Shown piece after piece: positions 63,991-64,000 of a DNA stretch of 64,000 bases. The stretch lies in the NCBI GenBank assembly GCA_958439725.1, contig CAUBWJ010000002.1:80324-144323 (forward strand), given 5' to 3'. How positions within the stretch are numbered: position 1 is the stretch's first letter; every line of letters starts with the position of its first letter. Source of the stretch: an uncultured Muribaculaceae bacterium (GTDB lineage: Bacteria; Bacteroidota; Bacteroidia; Bacteroidales; Muribaculaceae). The translations under genes were made by a program, and so were the position numbers. A model generated the notes under the pieces. The model was given only the letters and a program-made list of their open reading frames with translations, had not been told where the DNA came from and did not search any database.

Positions 63991-64000
63991 AAGGCAGAAG

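Larger units (their letters stand above)
39361..64000. mobile_element. Integrated accessory element (left end and interior; right end outside window)
   Basis: From here the gene content changes from conserved chromosomal genes to an XRE regulator, excisionase-like HTH proteins, a primase-helicase with iteron-like repeats, many small unknown proteins, an AbiE toxin-antitoxin pair and a BREX operon. This reads as one mobile or defence island. No integrase, relaxase, capsid gene or att site was found inside the window, so the type (integrative element, plasmid-derived, or satellite-like) is undecided. The left border is somewhere in 39151-39361. Confidence 0.6.

Overview
The window looks like a Bacteroidales chromosome, most likely a gut Muribaculaceae/Bacteroidaceae relative. 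Several features point there. Promoters carry the Bacteroidota TAnnTTTG -7 box, best seen upstream of purL and of the AbiE locus. Shine-Dalgarno sequences are mostly absent. PurL is the large single-chain form, LysO is split in two, tryptophan synthase beta is the TrpB2 type, and the arginine cluster has the layout of the succinylated Bacteroides pathway. No 16S rRNA or tRNA gene was seen, so the genus cannot be fixed.

Positions 1-39150 are ordinary chromosome. From the left there is a minus-strand purine/housekeeping block (purL, a small membrane protein, DUF1015, purA, a Fur-family regulator, hisS, trpB2). It is followed by aquaporin, a split lysine exporter, and NAD salvage (pncA-pncB). 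Next come folP-cdaA-acyltransferase, two sodium:solute symporters with a small membrane protein between them, and a VanZ-GNAT fusion. The arginine operon follows (GNAT, argG, argC, argD, argF', argB, argE, then argH from its own promoter). The block ends with a membrane pyrophosphatase, endonuclease IV, uridine kinase, lptB, a run of small proteins, a Y-family polymerase and a secreted LRR-transglutaminase protein. A MITE-like inverted-repeat element (36674-37035) sits directly on the polymerase stop codon.

From about 39361 to the right edge the content is accessory and reads as one integrated element whose right end lies outside the window. It has an XRE regulator with a divergently transcribed replication module: a frameshifted small gene, three small HTH-type proteins and a 1121-residue primase-helicase. 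A cluster of TTGACAA repeats resembling origin iterons follows. Then come a six-gene minus-strand cluster of small proteins, a 235-bp imperfect palindrome, a type IV AbiEi/AbiEii toxin-antitoxin pair, and a complete type I BREX phage-defence operon (brxA, brxB, brxC, pglX, pglZ, brxL) with one unrecognised trailing gene.

The most interesting signals are regulatory and modular. Two nearly identical 17+9+17 bp inverted repeats bracket the AbiE pair, and the second one sits just upstream of an unrecognised 108-residue gene. The BREX operon has a leader with a five-residue micro-ORF and a terminator-like hairpin instead of a recognisable regulator gene. BrxL has an extra C-terminal domain, and part of PglX is visibly AT-rich. 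All calls come from reading the sequence by eye; no database search or computation was run.
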